Source: Flavobacteriaceae bacterium MAR_2010_72 (GTDB taxonomy: Bacteria > Bacteroidota > Bacteroidia > Flavobacteriales > Flavobacteriaceae). Taken from it: a DNA stretch of 64,000 nucleotides. Numbering within the stretch: the first letter of the stretch is position 1; each line of letters starts with the position of its first letter. Location: assembly GCA_003550275.1 (NCBI GenBank), contig QXCW01000002.1, forward strand, positions 3,161,501 to 3,225,500, written 5' to 3'. Shown here piece after piece: positions 1 through 8,612 of this stretch. A model generated the notes under the pieces. The model did not search any database, was not told where the DNA came from, and saw only the letters and a list, made by a program, of their open reading frames with translations. Position numbers and translations under genes: made by a program.

Positions 1-416
1 GCCATTATAATGCGATCTCCACTTTTTATTCCCGCCTTTTCGCTTGGTCCACCAGGCACTGGACGAATAACGGCTACCGAATCTTTATAGGAATAAAAGT
101 TAATCCCAATACCAATGAAATCTCCTTTCATGTTTTCGGTAACACGTTGTAATTCGCTCTTCGGAATATATACCGAATGTGGATCGAGATTGTCTAGGAT
201 GCCATTGACTGTAACATCTACAATACTATCGGTATTTACATCATCAACATACTCATAATCAATATAATCAATAAGCCTATTAAGTTTATCTTTTTTGCTG
301 TTGGAAGAAAACAGACGGTCTGAATTATCTGAAAAATTTAATTTCCCACCAATAAAAACGCCCGCCGCTACGCCAAGTCCAATAACTAATGGAATATATT
401 TCTTTTTAAAAGCCAT
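1..416 (-). CDS. S41 family (C-terminal processing) peptidase, N-terminal part
   Basis: Only the first 138 codons lie in the window; the gene continues beyond base 1. The visible part has an N-terminal membrane anchor (about residues 8-24), a helical linker, the LDNLDPHSVYIP motif (74-85) typical of Ctp-type S41 proteases, and the start of a PDZ domain (GGPSEKAGIKSGDRI near 122). Such enzymes are anchored in the cytoplasmic membrane and trim or degrade periplasmic proteins with a Ser/Lys dyad, which would lie outside this window. Its ATG shares one base with the stop of the dCMP deaminase gene (TAATG), so the two are probably translationally coupled. Family assignment is firm; the specific substrate is unknown. 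Confidence 0.85.
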   Translation of the reverse strand, partial: MAFKKKYIPLVIGLGVAAGVFIGGKLNFSDNSDRLFSSNSKKDKLNRLIDYIDYEYVDDVNTDSIVDVTVNGILDNLDPHSVYIPKSELQRVTENMKGDFIGIGINFYSYKDSVAVIRPVPGGPSEKAGIKSGDRIIM

Positions 417-847
417 TATGCACTTAAATCTTCAATTAATTTTAATTCAATCCCTGCCTTTTCCAAAAACTGCAATCCTGAATCATCTTTATACGCTTTC
501 TCATAGACCACTCTTATAATTCCTGCCTGGTGTATTAATTTACTACACTCTTTACAAGGTGACAAGGTAATATATAAAGTTGCCCCTTTACAAGATTGCG
601 TTGACGAAGCCACCTTTAAAATAGCATTGGCTTCAGCATGCAATACATACCATTTGGTATAACCTTCATCATCTTCACAATGGTTTTCAAACCCAGTTGG
701 CGTGCCATTATAGCCATCAGAAATGATCATACGATCTTTAACAATTAAGGCACCTACTTGTTTTCGTTTGCAATGGGATAGTTTCCCCCATTCCTTTGCT
801 ATTCTTAAATAGGCTTTATCGTATCGTAATTGCTTTTCTTTTGGCAT
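416..847 (-). CDS. dCMP deaminase family protein
   Basis: A 143-residue zinc-dependent cytidine/deoxycytidylate deaminase. The catalytic HAE motif is at residues 70-72 and the second zinc motif PCKEC at 97-101, with His70, Cys98 and Cys101 as expected metal ligands and Glu72 as proton shuttle. Family members convert dCMP to dUMP for thymidylate synthesis; ComEB of Bacillus belongs here. Length and motif spacing fit an intact enzyme. It is the first gene of a pair with the S41 protease (one-base overlap), a common flavobacterial arrangement with no obvious metabolic logic. It could also act on related nucleotides; that cannot be decided from sequence. Confidence 0.9.
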   Translation of the reverse strand: MPKEKQLRYDKAYLRIAKEWGKLSHCKRKQVGALIVKDRMIISDGYNGTPTGFENHCEDDEGYTKWYVLHAEANAILKVASSTQSCKGATLYITLSPCKECSKLIHQAGIIRVVYEKAYKDDSGLQFLEKAGIELKLIEDLSA

Positions 848-951
848 TAATTATTTAATGATATAAGATTGAATCGTATAACGAATATAAGCGGTTCGTA
901 TTTTAATTTGTATAATTTAGCGTTAAAATTTCTTCAAAAAATTCGATCTAT

Positions 952-1542
952 TTATGCAAAGATATGGTTTGAGATAAGCATTGGTATGATTAGCCCGACA
1001 ACTACCGCCGAAATAACCATCACCCAATCCCGTTTTGAAAATCGAAATAAGGTCTGGCATAAAAAACCTAAAAAGATAACGATAAATGCAATAATGAGTT
1101 GACCCATTTCAATACCTAATGAAATTTCTAAAATGGCAATTAGCTTATTTTCTGAAGCTCGAATCAAGGATTTAAATGCGCTCACAAAGCCAAGCCCGTG
1201 AATTAGGCCAAAAAACAAAGTTGTGAAAAATAAGATGCCTAAATTTTCATTTTGTGCCTTTTTTCCTGCTGTAAACACATTATAAAGGGCTATGATTAAA
1301 ATGGTCAATGGAATGAGGAACTCGATTAATTTCAGATTAATACTGACCACATTATAGGCCGCCAAAGCAAGAGATACCGTATGGCCAAGCGTAAATATGG
1401 TCACAAGATATAAAACACGCTTCCAATCTTTAAATAGATAGGGCAGGGTTAGGACTATTAAAAAAAGAATGTGGTCGTAAGCATTTACGTTGACAACATG
1501 ATATATACCATGCTGTAAATGTGCTAAAAAATCGTCGAGCAT
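952..1542 (-). CDS. HupE/UreJ family membrane protein
   Basis: A 196-residue integral membrane protein with about six hydrophobic segments. The N-terminus carries the His-rich HGIYHVVNVNAYDHILFL segment, and GHTVSLALA and GLIHGLGF follow; these polar motifs inside membrane helices mark the HupE/UreJ family. Characterised relatives are proposed nickel or cobalt transporters linked to hydrogenase or urease. No hydrogenase or urease gene is visible here, so the substrate is open. In flavobacteria this protein is common without nickel enzymes next to it. It is separated by about 100 bases from the dCMP deaminase gene and probably has its own transcript. Confidence 0.82.
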   Translation of the reverse strand: MLDDFLAHLQHGIYHVVNVNAYDHILFLIVLTLPYLFKDWKRVLYLVTIFTLGHTVSLALAAYNVVSINLKLIEFLIPLTILIIALYNVFTAGKKAQNENLGILFFTTLFFGLIHGLGFVSAFKSLIRASENKLIAILEISLGIEMGQLIIAFIVIFLGFLCQTLFRFSKRDWVMVISAVVVGLIIPMLISNHIFA

Positions 1543-1603
1543 AAGTTTATCTGTTTATTTGGGCGTGCTAAAGTTACGATTATTTAGTCACAAAATAAAC
1601 CTT

Positions 1604-2824
1604 TTACACTCTTCTATTTGCCAATAACGGTGGTGGCTCGCCGGTAAATGGATTCCATCTGCTAATGCTTTTTGCTTCCATTCCCGCTGCTGCAATAACG
1701 GCTCGATCTCCATAGCGTTCACGCATTTTGTCTATAGCCTGACTTAAATGAAGGTGTTTTTCATTGTCCTCAAACAGGTTGACTTGATGACCGCCCTCAA
1801 CCAAATGGCTAAACTTTACACCTATTAACCGCACCAAGAGTCTTCGGTTATAGAGCTTTTGAAACAACTCCAATACCACGGGAATGATATTATGGTCCAT
1901 AGCGCTATAAGGAATATGCTGTTGTTGAGTATAGGTTTGAAAATCAGAATACCTGATCTTAAAGGTCACGCAGGCTGTTAGTTTATTTCCGCGGCGTAAT
2001 TGATAGGCCAAATTTTCGGCCATGGCAATAATGATTCCTTTTAGCTTGACCACATCGGTAGTGTCTTTATTGAAGGTGCGTTCAGTAGAGATGGATTTCC
2101 GCTCGTGATATTGTACCACAGGACTATTGTCTATGCCGTTGGCTTTTTTCCAAATGACCAGTCCATTTTTCCCAAGCACCCTGTGCATCAAATCCATGGG
2201 CATTTCCTGTACGGTTTGAATGCGCTTTATCCCCAAATCGCAGAGTGATTTATAGGTCACTTGGCCAACCATTGGGATCTTTCGAATGGACAAAGGTGCC
2301 AAAAATGGCTTTTCGGTACCTTTAATAATCTGTAACTGATTATTGGGTTTGGCTTCGCCAGTTGCAATTTTAGAAACGGTTTTGTTAGCAGATAGTCCAA
2401 ATGAAATGGGCAATCCTGTTTCCTTGATGATACGTTGTCGCAATTCGGAAGCCAATTTATGGCAGCCAAAAAACCTGTCCATTCCTGTGAGGTCAATATA
2501 AAATTCATCAATGGATGTTTTTTCGTATAGAGGTACTGCTTCCTTTATGACATCAGTTACATTTTTTGAAAACTTGGTATAGACACCAGAGTTTCCACGA
2601 AGCACAATAGCTTCAGGACAAAGCATTTTTGCCAACCGCATGGGCATTGCAGAATGCACTCCAAATTTACGCGCCTCATAACTGCATGAGGCTACAACCC
2701 CACGATCACTTGTGCCTCCAATGAGTACTGGCTTCCCAACAAGCCGGCTGTCAATCAAGCGCTCACAGGATACAAAAAAGGTGTCTAGATCCATGTGTAC
2801 AATAGTCCTGTTTTCTAAAATCAT
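1604..2824 (-). CDS. dinB: DNA polymerase IV (Y-family translesion polymerase)
   Basis: A 406-residue Y-family polymerase. Catalytic acidic residues are intact: Asp12 in VHMDLDTFF and Asp106/Glu107 in KTSIDEFYIDLTG, so it is an active enzyme and not an ImuB-type catalytic-dead partner. A helix-hairpin-helix thumb region (MVGQVTYKSLCDLGI) and a little-finger domain follow. The C-terminus ends in a conserved tail (WNPFTGEPPPLLANRR). Its start overlaps the dnaE stop by four bases (ATGA), so both are translated from one mRNA. The pairing with a DnaE paralogue and a divergent LexA-like repressor points to damage-inducible error-prone synthesis; the inducibility is inferred. Confidence 0.93.
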   Translation of the reverse strand: MILENRTIVHMDLDTFFVSCERLIDSRLVGKPVLIGGTSDRGVVASCSYEARKFGVHSAMPMRLAKMLCPEAIVLRGNSGVYTKFSKNVTDVIKEAVPLYEKTSIDEFYIDLTGMDRFFGCHKLASELRQRIIKETGLPISFGLSANKTVSKIATGEAKPNNQLQIIKGTEKPFLAPLSIRKIPMVGQVTYKSLCDLGIKRIQTVQEMPMDLMHRVLGKNGLVIWKKANGIDNSPVVQYHERKSISTERTFNKDTTDVVKLKGIIIAMAENLAYQLRRGNKLTACVTFKIRYSDFQTYTQQQHIPYSAMDHNIIPVVLELFQKLYNRRLLVRLIGVKFSHLVEGGHQVNLFEDNEKHLHLSQAIDKMRERYGDRAVIAAAGMEAKSISRWNPFTGEPPPLLANRRV

Positions 2825-5793
2825 ACCTCAATAGCTTTAATAACATCACTATATCTTGGGTCTTCAATAACCGCTAACTTATGCATGGAAACAACTTCTA
2901 TATTAGCACAGTCAAATTCTTCGATAACCTTCCCAGTTATCTTATAGATCCCTGGCCCCCTAAATGGAAATTTGGCAGCAACAGATGGAAAATGGACCGT
3001 ATCAATAAAATCGCCATTACGATCCAAAAAAGTTCCAAAATACATGGTTTTTTCATTTTTTGTTATCGTATTTTTTCTTGTAATCAAATAACCTTCAATA
3101 GTGATGACCTTGTTTTTATATTCTATAAGGTCTTTTGCCTTTAATCTGTTTTGATGAGGTATGGCCAACAGTTCAAAAGGGTTACAAAGCGGAAATCCCA
3201 ATAGTTCCATTTCATCAAAAGCGTTTTCCAAAAAAGTGCTTGGCAATTCAGGCATTTTATAGTTGATACGGTCCATTTTGAACAGTGTAATTGTGGGTTC
3301 TTCAAAAGCCTCTTTATTGATTTTGAGATGAGCTTCCCAAAGCAATTCCCGTTTGTTCATCCCTGTAAACCTAAAGGCATTTATTTTTATCAATATTGAG
3401 ATCTGTTCCACCGAAATAGAAACGCGATCAATAAAATTCTCCAGACTTTTATAGAGGCCGTGTTTTTGACGTTCCGCAATGAGTTTTTTTATGGCTTTTG
3501 TTTCCAGTGACTGTAAAAACACAAACCCTAAATAAATGGTTTTGTCCTGTATAATGGCTTCATTAAAACTAGTGTTTACGCAAGGAGGTTCAATAATGCC
3601 GTCATGCATTCTAGCTTCGTGTACATACAATTCGGTACGGTAAAATCCTCCAAAATTGTTGATGGTTGCTACCATATATTCCAAAGGAAAATAGGCTTTC
3701 AAAAACAAACTCTGATAACTTTCTACCGCATAGGAAGCCGAATGTCCCTTGGCAAATGCGTAGCCTGCAAAACTTTCAATTTGCCTCCAGATTTCCTTGG
3801 TAAGATGCTCTGGTTTTCCATTGGATTTACAGTTGTCAAAAAATTGCTGTTTTACCATCAAAAATTCATCCCTAGACCGAAATTTCCCCGACATGCCGCG
3901 TCGTAACCTATCAGCCTCCCCCAAACTTAATCCCCCAAAAAGATGAGCCACTTTAATCACATCTTCTTGATAAACCATAACGCCATAGGTCTCTGGCATA
4001 ATATTGAGCAATACTGGATGCGCATCTTGTCTTCTTTCAGGATAACGATAGCGCAAAATATATTCACGCATCATACCTGACTTGGACACACCTGGACGAA
4101 TGACAGAACTGGCTGCCACCAAGCCCAGATAATTATCGACCTGTAACTTTTTTAAAAGCATCCGCATAGCAGGGGACTCTACATAAAAACAACCAATAGC
4201 TTTAGCATTTCGCAATAAATACTTGATACGCTCATCCTGTTTAAACCGTTTGATATCATGAATGTCTATTGGCGGTTCTTCAGGACGATTATATTTCACC
4301 ACCTCTAAAGTGTCCTTGATTTTTCCCAGACCGCGCTGGCTTAAAATATCGAATTTGTAAAGCCCAATGTCTTCGGCAACCACCATATCAAATTGTGTTG
4401 TAGGGAATCCTTTTGGAGGCATAAAAGTTGCCGTGTAATAATGAATGGGGCGTTCTGAAATGATGATTCCACTAGCATGGATACCTAAATAATTTGGAAA
4501 CCCGTCAATATAACTGCTGTATTTAATGACCAACTGCGATAATTTATCTAAACCCTCAAGGTTATAGTTTCCTTTAGTAAGCACATCCATTTCAGCTTTT
4601 GGCAACCCAAATACTTTTCCAAGTTCTCTTACAGAGGCTCTAAACTTAAAGGTGTTATAGACTGTAAGGAGTGCTGTATTTTTAAAATTCTTAAAAATAA
4701 ATTGCGTAATATCGTCGCGATCGGCCCATGAAAAATCAATGTCGAAATCGGGAGGATTTTTTCGAAACACATTTATAAATCGTTCAAAATACAGGTCTAA
4801 CTCAACAGGATCAACATCAGTTATACGCAATAGGTAAGCAACAATACTATTGGCTCCACTACCACGACCAACATAAAAATAACCTTTGTTTCGAGCATAT
4901 TCCAGAATACGCCAATTGATTAGAAAATAGGAAACAAAGCCTTTCAGTTTTATAACATCCAATTCCTTTGCTACACGGTCATAGATTTTTTTATCAGAAT
5001 TCGGATAACGATATGCTATGCCTTTGTAGGTCAACTTTTCCAGCAATTCATAATCTGAATCTTCATTTAAGGTAAATGACTTTTGATTATTTGGTGTTTC
5101 TTTTGAAAAGTCAAATTCAATAGTACAACTTTCTAAAAGCGATGTGGTATTTTTTAAAAGCTCGGGGAAATCTTTATACATTTCACAAAGCTCGTCATAA
5201 GACAACATCATATCTGTCTGTTGACCTTGCTCACTTCTTGGAAGTTTGCTTAACAGGGTATTATTGTCAATCGCCCTTAACAAACGATGGGTATTATATC
5301 CTTTTTTGTTTTCAAAGGAAACCGTTTGCAAGACCACCAACTTGCTTCGAAAGGCATTCCATTTTGAAAACTTCAGTTTATTGAGGTCTTGAGGTTTGAT
5401 CCCTAAAAATTCGTTTGCTTTTAAGCAATAGGCTTTATTGTGAACATAAGGATACACTACAAAAGTGTTGCTGAGTTGAGGAGCTTGTTCAGGGATTTTT
5501 AATTCAGAATCATGTAAAAATTGAGATAAATAGGCATTTATGTTTTGAAAACCAATATTGTTTTTTGCAATCAAAATAAAATGCTGCTTGGCACCACTTC
5601 TAAAATCGACACCCAAAACAGGTTTGATCTTATATTTTGGAGAAAGGCGTACAATGTCTAAACAGGCCGAAGTCGTGTTGATATCGGTCAATGCCAGTGT
5701 TTGCAAGCTGTTTTTTGAAGCTATTGCAAGTAATCGCTCTGGTTTTATAGTGCCATAGCGCAAACTAAAATATGTGTGACAATTAAGGTACAT
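2821..5793 (-). CDS. DNA polymerase III alpha subunit paralogue (DnaE2-like, error-prone)
   Basis: A 990-residue C-family polymerase, shorter than a replicative DnaE (about 1150-1450). It has an N-terminal PHP domain (1 to about 200), the palm with GRGSGANS (309-316) and the catalytic PPDFDIDF (347-354; Asp351 and Asp353), a further Asp in GLYKFDIL, a helix-hairpin-helix region and a C-terminal OB fold. The PHP metal site looks degenerate: the usual TDH reads TDI at 36-38 and the first His of the HxH motif is Asn4. Operon with dinB, divergent from the S24 repressor. Known DnaE2-type cassettes do mutagenic translesion synthesis. A -7 box lies 13 bases before the ATG, so the leader is very short. 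Confidence 0.88.
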   Translation of the reverse strand: MYLNCHTYFSLRYGTIKPERLLAIASKNSLQTLALTDINTTSACLDIVRLSPKYKIKPVLGVDFRSGAKQHFILIAKNNIGFQNINAYLSQFLHDSELKIPEQAPQLSNTFVVYPYVHNKAYCLKANEFLGIKPQDLNKLKFSKWNAFRSKLVVLQTVSFENKKGYNTHRLLRAIDNNTLLSKLPRSEQGQQTDMMLSYDELCEMYKDFPELLKNTTSLLESCTIEFDFSKETPNNQKSFTLNEDSDYELLEKLTYKGIAYRYPNSDKKIYDRVAKELDVIKLKGFVSYFLINWRILEYARNKGYFYVGRGSGANSIVAYLLRITDVDPVELDLYFERFINVFRKNPPDFDIDFSWADRDDITQFIFKNFKNTALLTVYNTFKFRASVRELGKVFGLPKAEMDVLTKGNYNLEGLDKLSQLVIKYSSYIDGFPNYLGIHASGIIISERPIHYYTATFMPPKGFPTTQFDMVVAEDIGLYKFDILSQRGLGKIKDTLEVVKYNRPEEPPIDIHDIKRFKQDERIKYLLRNAKAIGCFYVESPAMRMLLKKLQVDNYLGLVAASSVIRPGVSKSGMMREYILRYRYPERRQDAHPVLLNIMPETYGVMVYQEDVIKVAHLFGGLSLGEADRLRRGMSGKFRSRDEFLMVKQQFFDNCKSNGKPEHLTKEIWRQIESFAGYAFAKGHSASYAVESYQSLFLKAYFPLEYMVATINNFGGFYRTELYVHEARMHDGIIEPPCVNTSFNEAIIQDKTIYLGFVFLQSLETKAIKKLIAERQKHGLYKSLENFIDRVSISVEQISILIKINAFRFTGMNKRELLWEAHLKINKEAFEEPTITLFKMDRINYKMPELPSTFLENAFDEMELLGFPLCNPFELLAIPHQNRLKAKDLIEYKNKVITIEGYLITRKNTITKNEKTMYFGTFLDRNGDFIDTVHFPSVAAKFPFRGPGIYKITGKVIEEFDCANIEVVSMHKLAVIEDPRYSDVIKAIEV

Positions 5794-5805
5794 AACTTGA
5801 TTTTA

Positions 5806-5813
5806 CAAAAATA
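5806..5813 (-). promoter_or_regulatory. -7 promoter box of dnaE-dinB
   Basis: On the minus strand this reads TATTTTTG, a full match to the Bacteroidota TAnnTTTG box, 13 bases upstream of the dnaE start. No clear TTG -33 element is seen at the expected distance. The neighbouring dyad at 5816-5828 sits immediately upstream, where a bound repressor would block polymerase. Confidence 0.6.
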
Positions 5814-5815
5814 AG

Positions 5816-5828
5816 CTACATTATGTAG
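5816..5828. promoter_or_regulatory. Candidate operator of the LexA-like repressor
   Basis: CTACATTATGTAG is a perfect dyad with six-base arms around a central T. It lies between the divergent -7 boxes of dnaE (5806-5813, minus) and of the XRE-S24 gene (5840-5847, plus), the standard position for a repressor controlling both its own gene and the damage-response operon. The dyad is seen directly; binding by the S24 repressor is inferred. Confidence 0.6.
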
Positions 5829-5839
5829 TTTTTATTGCC

Positions 5840-5847
5840 TATATTTG
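5840..5847 (+). promoter_or_regulatory. -7 promoter box of the XRE-S24 repressor gene
   Basis: TATATTTG matches TAnnTTTG. Transcription would begin near 5853, leaving only about four bases before the ATG at 5857 but about sixteen before the ATG at 5869, which favours the second start for the repressor. Confidence 0.6.
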
Positions 5848-5868
5848 TAGTAATTAATGTTAAAAATC

Positions 5869-6639
5869 ATGAAATATATTCAGGGCAACATAAAGCATTT
5901 GAGAGTTCTTAAAAAATTATCTCAAGAACGCTTTGCTGAAGAATTGGGTTGGTCACGATCCATGATAGGGTCGTATGAAGAAGGTCGTTCTGAGCCTCCT
6001 ATAGACCGCTTAATTGATTTGTCCAATTACTTTAATATCCCTATTGACATTTTGATTAGAAACGATTTGCGATTGGCCAAGGACACGTCGTTCATTGAGG
6101 TGGGCAATAAGCGTGTATTGTTTCCAGTTACAGTCAATGAAGGCAACGAAGACCTTATAGAAATCATTCCCGCAAAAGCATCGGCAGGCTATTTAGAAGG
6201 CTATGCCGATCCTGAATATATTGAGCAGCTTCAAAAAATAAAACTCCCTTTTTTGCCAACAGGGACACACCGTGCCTTTCCCATTAAGGGAGATTCTATG
6301 TTGCCAGTAAAGGATGGCGCCTTTGTAGTGGCAAAATTTGTTGAAGACATAAATGATGTAAAAAATGGTAGAACCTATATTGTATTGACCAAAGATGATG
6401 GGTTGGTCTATAAGCGAGTCTATAATAAGATTAAGGATAACGGCACCTTATTGTTGAGTAGCGACAATAAAGCCTATAAGGCTTACGAAGTCCATATGGA
6501 AAATATTTTGGAACTCTGGGAGTTTACCTGCTGCATCAATACCCAGGAATATGATGAAAAAGAATTGAAATTGAGCAGTATCATGAGCATGTTTCAGGAT
6601 TTAAAAGTAGAGCTCGAAGCTGTTAAAAAGATGGCATAA
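5869..6639 (+). CDS. XRE-family repressor with S24 (LexA-like) autoprotease domain
   Basis: The product has an N-terminal Cro/C1 helix-turn-helix (about 6-65; LSQERFAEELGWSRSMIGSYE) and a C-terminal S24 peptidase domain. The self-cleavage machinery is visible: an Ala-Gly site in KASAGYL (about 104-110), the catalytic Ser in KGDSML (Ser143) and the general-base Lys in VYKRV (Lys182). This is the hallmark of RecA-stimulated self-cleaving repressors such as LexA and lambda CI. Divergence from dnaE-dinB with a dyad operator between them suggests it is the SOS regulator of that mutagenesis cassette. The start at 5869 was chosen from the -7 box; 5857 is the alternative and adds four residues. Confidence 0.9.
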   Translation: MKYIQGNIKHLRVLKKLSQERFAEELGWSRSMIGSYEEGRSEPPIDRLIDLSNYFNIPIDILIRNDLRLAKDTSFIEVGNKRVLFPVTVNEGNEDLIEIIPAKASAGYLEGYADPEYIEQLQKIKLPFLPTGTHRAFPIKGDSMLPVKDGAFVVAKFVEDINDVKNGRTYIVLTKDDGLVYKRVYNKIKDNGTLLLSSDNKAYKAYEVHMENILELWEFTCCINTQEYDEKELKLSSIMSMFQDLKVELEAVKKMA

Positions 6640-6640
6640 A

Positions 6641-6671
6641 AAAAGCCTTTATCTGAAGAGATAAAGGCTTT
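6641..6671. terminator. Bidirectional terminator between the S24 gene and tRNA-Leu
   Basis: A perfect 13-bp stem (6642-6654 with 6659-6671) with a GAAG loop. The minus strand has a run of seven T after the stem, so it is best suited to ending the tRNA transcript; on the plus strand it may also end the repressor gene, with only three T. Confidence 0.75.
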
Positions 6672-6673
6672 AG

Positions 6674-6755
6674 TACTCAAGGTGGGAATCGAACCCACAC
6701 TCCCGAAAGAACTGGATTTTGAATCCAGCGCGTCTACCAATTCCGCCACTTGAGC
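6674..6755 (-). tRNA. tRNA-Leu (anticodon CAA)
   Basis: Read on the minus strand, the 82 bases fold as a class II tRNA: acceptor GCTCAAG/CTTGAGT (one G-U pair), D arm with GGCGGAATTGGTAGACGC as in bacterial tRNA-Leu, anticodon stem CTGGA/TCCAG around loop TTCAAAA, a variable arm (GTTCTTTCGGGAGT region), T arm GTGGG-TTCGATT-CCCAC and discriminator A. Anticodon CAA decodes UUG. The 3' CCA is not encoded and must be added by the CCA-adding enzyme. It has its own promoter at 6767-6796 and a terminator at 6641-6671. Confidence 0.96.
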
Positions 6756-6766
6756 AATTCGGATTG

Positions 6767-6796
6767 CAAAATTATAAAAAAATTCATCAGAAACAA
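6767..6796 (-). promoter_or_regulatory. Promoter of tRNA-Leu
   Basis: On the minus strand TTG (6796-6794) is followed after 19 bases by TAATTTTG (6774-6767), a full match to the Bacteroidota TTG-N17-19-TAnnTTTG promoter, ending 12 bases before the tRNA 5' end. Confidence 0.7.
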
Positions 6797-6815
6797 TTAA
6801 AAATACTAGCTTTTA

Positions 6816-6848
6816 TACTTTTGCAGTCCAAATAAATTCCTAAATTTG
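6816..6848 (+). promoter_or_regulatory. Promoter of prs
   Basis: TTG (6821-6823), 17 bases, then TAAATTTG (6841-6848) is an ideal Bacteroidota promoter 52 bases upstream of the prs ATG. The TTG is itself the end of another TAnnTTTG match, TACTTTTG (6816-6823), so two overlapping start points are possible. Confidence 0.65.
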
Positions 6849-6899
6849 CACCTCATTTAACAAAAGCGTTTCAATACGCTACAAAACAATGTATTATCA

Positions 6900-7841
6900 A
6901 TGCCTAATGTAGTTACAGAAGCTAAAATTTTTGCCTGCAATCAGAGTCGAGAACTTGCTGAAAAAATCGCAGAGACTTTTGGCGTAAAATTAGGCAATGT
7001 AATTACCTCAACCTATAGCGACGGAGAGTTTCAACCCTCGTATGAGGAATCCATTAGGGGCACACGGATTTTTATTATTGGCTCCACTCATCCTGGCCCA
7101 GAAAATTTAATGGAAATGTTGTTGATGATTGATGCTGCAAAACGCGCATCAGCAAGACATATAACCGCTGTGTTGCCTTATTTTGGTTGGGCTAGACAAG
7201 ATAGAAAAGACAAACCTAGAGTACCTATTGCCGCTAAATTAGTCGCAAAAATGCTGGAAGCCGCTGGAGCAACCCGCATCATTACTATGGATTTGCATGC
7301 CGATCAAATTCAAGGCTTTTTTGAAAAGCCTGTAGATCATTTGTTTGCATCTACAGTTTTTTTACCGTATTTAAGAAGTCTGAATTTAGAAAACTTGACC
7401 ATTGCTTCACCTGATATGGGTGGTTCTAAAAGAGCCTATGCATATTCAAAAGCATTGGAAAGTGATGTAGTTATTTGTTACAAGCAACGGGCTAAAGCAA
7501 ATGTTATTTCACATATGGAGCTCATTGGTGATGTCACCGGAAAAAATGTGGTACTAGTTGACGATATGGTAGATACCGCTGGAACGCTGACCAAGGCTGC
7601 CGACTTAATGATGGAGCGTGGCGCATTAAGCGTACGGGCAATTTGTACCCATCCTATTTTATCAGGTACAGCATACGAGCGATTAGAAAACTCAAAACTA
7701 GAAGAATTGATCGTAACAGATTCAATTCCTTTAAAACAAAAAAGCAGCAAAATTAGAGTGATTAGCTGCGCCGAACTTTTTGCAGATGTAATGCACAATG
7801 TACATTACAACAAGTCGATAAGTTCCAAATTTATAATGTAA
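6900..7841 (+). CDS. prs: Ribose-phosphate pyrophosphokinase
   Basis: Makes PRPP from ribose 5-phosphate and ATP, feeding purine, pyrimidine, histidine, tryptophan and NAD synthesis in the cytosol. The 313-residue protein is of normal length for class I enzymes. Visible motifs are the ATP-binding stretch RQDRKDKPRVPI, the MDLHADQIQGFF flexible region, SPDMGGSKRA and the PRPP-binding loop VVLVDDMVDTAGT. It is followed 24 bases later by rplY, a pairing typical of Bacteroidota, and is led by a strong -33/-7 promoter, so prs-rplY is probably one transcript that ends at the 8560-8592 terminator. Confidence 0.97.
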   Translation: MPNVVTEAKIFACNQSRELAEKIAETFGVKLGNVITSTYSDGEFQPSYEESIRGTRIFIIGSTHPGPENLMEMLLMIDAAKRASARHITAVLPYFGWARQDRKDKPRVPIAAKLVAKMLEAAGATRIITMDLHADQIQGFFEKPVDHLFASTVFLPYLRSLNLENLTIASPDMGGSKRAYAYSKALESDVVICYKQRAKANVISHMELIGDVTGKNVVLVDDMVDTAGTLTKAADLMMERGALSVRAICTHPILSGTAYERLENSKLEELIVTDSIPLKQKSSKIRVISCAELFADVMHNVHYNKSISSKFIM

Positions 7842-7865
7842 TTAATATTAATATAAACACAAACA

Positions 7866-8537
7866 ATGAAATCAATTACAATCAATGGATCTCAAAGAGA
7901 AAGCGTGGGCAAAAAAGCAACAAAAGCCTTACGTAATGCTGGTCAGGTTCCTTGCGTATTATACGGAGGAGATAAACCAGTGCATTTCTCGGCAACAGAA
8001 TTAGCATTTTCAAAACTGGTTTACACACCAAATGCGCATACTGTTGTGATTGCTTTAGAAAATGGTGAAACTTATGATGCAATTATGCAAGACATTCAGT
8101 TTCATCCAGTAACCGATAGGATTTTACACATCGATTTCTATCAATTATTTGCCGACAAAGAAATAACCATGGATATTCCTGTACATATTATAGGGACGTC
8201 TAAAGGTGTTTTAAATGGTGGTGTACTTCGTAGAAACAAACGTAAATTAAGAGTAAAAGCTTTACCTGCAAATTTACCTGATTTTGTCGAGGCTGATATC
8301 ACTCCTTTAAAGATTGGAAGCAAATTGTACATTACTGAATTGGAAAACGACGCATACAAATTTTTGCACCCTGATAACACTGTGGTTTGCCAAGTTAGAC
8401 GTTCAAGAGCTAGTATTGCAGAATACGAAGCTGAAATGGAAGATGAATTAGAAGATGAATTAGAAGAAGGAGCAGAAGCTACAACTGAAGGAGGAGATGC
8501 TCCAGCAGCAGAAGCTACTGCCGAAACACAAGAATAA
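7866..8537 (+). CDS. rplY: 50S ribosomal protein L25 (Ctc-type)
   Basis: A 223-residue long form of L25: an N-terminal 5S rRNA-binding domain ([20 protein letters not shown] onward, to about 90), the TL5/Ctc C-terminal beta domain (about 95-185), and an acidic tail rich in Glu, Ala and Thr (about 190-223). The long form resembles the Bacillus general-stress protein Ctc. It binds 5S rRNA in the large subunit. The acidic low-complexity tail is common in Bacteroidota L25. Downstream of prs with a short gap and no promoter, so co-transcribed. Confidence 0.96.
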   Translation: MKSITINGSQRESVGKKATKALRNAGQVPCVLYGGDKPVHFSATELAFSKLVYTPNAHTVVIALENGETYDAIMQDIQFHPVTDRILHIDFYQLFADKEITMDIPVHIIGTSKGVLNGGVLRRNKRKLRVKALPANLPDFVEADITPLKIGSKLYITELENDAYKFLHPDNTVVCQVRRSRASIAEYEAEMEDELEDELEEGAEATTEGGDAPAAEATAETQE

Positions 8538-8559
8538 ATTCTTTATTTCTTAATAATTT

Positions 8560-8592
8560 AAAAGCATTCTGTTAATTCAGGATGCTTTTTTA
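8560..8592 (+). terminator. Rho-independent terminator after rplY
   Basis: Stem 8560-8571 pairs with 8578-8589 (12 bp with one G-T), and the stem's 3' strand runs into six T. It separates the prs-rplY unit from pth. Confidence 0.7.
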
Positions 8593-8612
8593 TTTTTACA
8601 CAAATTAACCTC

